Positions 62,753 through 64,000 of a stretch of DNA of 64,000 bases are shown here, piece by piece (within the stretch, counting starts at the first letter, position 1; the number at the start of each line of letters is the position of its first letter). The notes beneath the pieces are model-generated. The model searched no databases. It saw only the letters and a program-made list of their open reading frames with translations, and had not been told where the DNA came from. The translations under genes were made by a program, and so were the position numbers. Origin of the DNA: Methylobacterium sp. Leaf123 (GTDB lineage Bacteria; Pseudomonadota; Alphaproteobacteria; Rhizobiales; Beijerinckiaceae); assembly GCF_001423405.1 (NCBI RefSeq), contig NZ_LMNS01000040.1, forward strand, positions 111,610 to 175,609, in the 5' to 3' direction.

Positions 62753-63865
62753 CTAGGCCGGCGCCAGCTCCCGCGGATCGATCGCGCGCCCCGAAACCTG
62801 GTCCGTGTTCGCGTGTGCGAGCCAGAACGCGAAGAAGTCCGTGGCGGCATCGAGCGGTTCCAGGTGCGTGACCTGCCGCGTTTCCTCTTCCTCGTAGGGC
62901 GCCGCCAGGCCACTCGGCGTCTGGGTGTCGCCGATGATGACGTAGCCGAAGTGTCGGCGGTCGGCATCCGCCACGTGAATCCCGGCCTGGATCACCCGCA
63001 GCTTCGCCGCCGGCACAACGCCGACGCGGATGATCTCTGGGCTGACCACCTCGAAATAGGCGGCCTGCATTCCCACGAACGGATGCAGGTAGAGGTGGGT
63101 AGGCGCGATCAGCCCGCATGGGACGTCGAAGGCCAGCGCCGCGGTGCGGTCCCGCGTGTCGCCGCGGTAAACCTTGAGCGCCACGACCTCCTCCCGCGGC
63201 CTATCCGAGGTGGTTTGGAGGTGGATGAACTCGCCGGACGCCATGGCGACCAGGCGCAGGTCCTCCTCGTCTCGGATGCGCGGGAGGGTTGTGAAATATC
63301 CGTACGAGACGTTGGTGAGCCGGCGCGTGCCGGCGAGATTCCAGGCGGAGGACCAGAGTTCGCCGGCAGCCCGGATGCTGCTCGCGTTGGCGGGCGTCGT
63401 ATGGTGATAGACCCTGAGCAGGAAGTCGCCGGAGGGATCCCTGCGGCACTCGCCTTTCGCGAGCCCGGCGATGCCGCGCGGCCCCTCGAACCTGCACCGA
63501 TAAAGCTGGGCCCCATCCTCATAGACATGGACGCGCTCGTCGGACCTGACGCGCACCAGTAGGCGTTCGAGGCGGGTCGCGCGGGCTCCGCCGACGTCGA
63601 TGCTGATCTGGGCGACGTGCGTACCGGGCTCGGCATCGAAGGCGAGGCTCGGAGGCGAGAAGAAGCTTGGCAGGAAGTACCGGAGGCCGCCGACAGCGAT
63701 CAGAACGTCGGGGATCAGGTAGCTGCGGCCTTCGCTGTGCGCGAGACGCAGCTTGATGAAGCCTTCGTATTCGCGCCGGTTGACGCCGCTATGCCGTACC
63801 GGATGTGACCAGCGCGCCGGTCGTCCGGCCAGGTTTCCCCATGTGGTGTGTTGGTCCCCGATCAC
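62753..63865 (-). CDS. hypothetical protein with ADP-ribosyltransferase-like segment
   Basis: 370 residues from GTG 63865 (GAGGGGAAGC upstream). The segment VYHHTTPANASSIRAAGELW, followed by TNVSYGYFTTLP and KVYRGDT, resembles the opening of small ADP-ribosyltransferase-like (HYD1/Tox-ART) domains, where an H-x-T motif is followed by a helix and a 'GxLW' stretch. N-terminal ~150 residues are of unknown type. Possible toxin or effector; catalytic residues beyond this motif are not certain. Convergent with the helicase gene. Confidence 0.55.
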   Translation of the reverse strand: MIGDQHTTWGNLAGRPARWSHPVRHSGVNRREYEGFIKLRLAHSEGRSYLIPDVLIAVGGLRYFLPSFFSPPSLAFDAEPGTHVAQISIDVGGARATRLERLLVRVRSDERVHVYEDGAQLYRCRFEGPRGIAGLAKGECRRDPSGDFLLRVYHHTTPANASSIRAAGELWSSAWNLAGTRRLTNVSYGYFTTLPRIRDEEDLRLVAMASGEFIHLQTTSDRPREEVVALKVYRGDTRDRTAALAFDVPCGLIAPTHLYLHPFVGMQAAYFEVVSPEIIRVGVVPAAKLRVIQAGIHVADADRRHFGYVIIGDTQTPSGLAAPYEEEETRQVTHLEPLDAATDFFAFWLAHANTDQVSGRAIDPRELAPA

Positions 63866-63912
63866 GCTTCCCCTCGCCGCTCACCTATCAAGCTAAGAGT
63901 CCGTCCGATAAG

Positions 63913-64000
63913 TCATGATGCTCGCCCGAGCCTTCGGACGAGGATCATGACGGCGGCGGCGTAGAGGAAGGCCTGGGCCGAGGCGAGGGTCGCCTCCGGG
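63913..64000 (-). mobile_element. IS5-type transposase, C-terminal end (truncated by window)
   Basis: The minus strand reads EATLASAQAFLYAAAVMILV, then RRLGRAS and a stop at 63913, the end of a DDE transposase found in IS5-group elements of this taxon. The element border is probably around 63897. The rest lies outside the window. Confidence 0.68.

Overview
The window reads as chromosomal DNA (possibly with plasmid-like accessory stretches) of a high-GC alphaproteobacterium, most likely Methylobacterium/Methylorubrum or a close relative. The evidence is an EcfG-type general stress sigma factor, a biliverdin-type bacteriophytochrome with an HWE kinase, a DUF6894 small protein and rhizobial-style XRE regulators. 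No rRNA, tRNA or CRISPR array was seen. All assignments come from reading sequence and motifs; no database search was run.

1-17.6 kb: export and stress genes. After a truncated CPA1 Na+/H+ antiporter come an MFS/HlyD efflux pair with a cupin and an NmrA-like reductase, opposite an AraC regulator. The stretch from 6.6 to 17.5 kb is an apparent ECF41 sigma-factor regulon. An intact ECF41 gene (9520-10482) sits in an operon with an NAD(P)-binding NmrA-like protein and a four-helix membrane protein. Six copies of the ECF41-type promoter TGTCACA-N16/17-CGTC lie before an alpha/beta hydrolase, this operon, a class III nucleotide cyclase, a metallo-beta-lactamase-fold hydrolase, a second NmrA-like gene, and a second membrane protein/ECF41 pair whose sigma gene is broken by two frameshifts.

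17.6-30.4 kb: small hypothetical genes, two paralogous XRE regulators with decayed gene tails beside them, a secreted thermonuclease-like protein, then a signalling group: a lone receiver protein, a bacteriophytochrome/HWE kinase/receiver hybrid, a sigma factor that looks like a NepR-EcfG fusion, and a receiver/HD-GYP phosphodiesterase. A TadG-like protein follows.

30.9-47.9 kb: accessory DNA. It opens with a soluble FtsH-like AAA/M41 protease and a tiny partner. A complete Tn7-like transposition module follows (tnsA, tnsB, tnsC, tniQ/tnsD), and directly behind it a type III CBASS anti-phage operon: TRIP13-like ATPase, HORMA-associated protein, HORMA protein, CD-NTase, a DUF6602 nuclease-like protein and a nuclease-SAVED effector. 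CBASS is probably cargo of the Tn7-like element, whose ends I could not locate.

47.9-64 kb: a very GC-rich accessory island. It holds two metallophosphoesterases, a decayed gene, a HEPN protein, a second FtsH-like protease with a small partner, and a tightly overlapping six-gene operon encoding three large tyrosine-recombinase-like proteins, two coiled-coil proteins and a RecD-like helicase. A protein resembling ADP-ribosyltransferases and the tail of an IS5-type transposase close the window.
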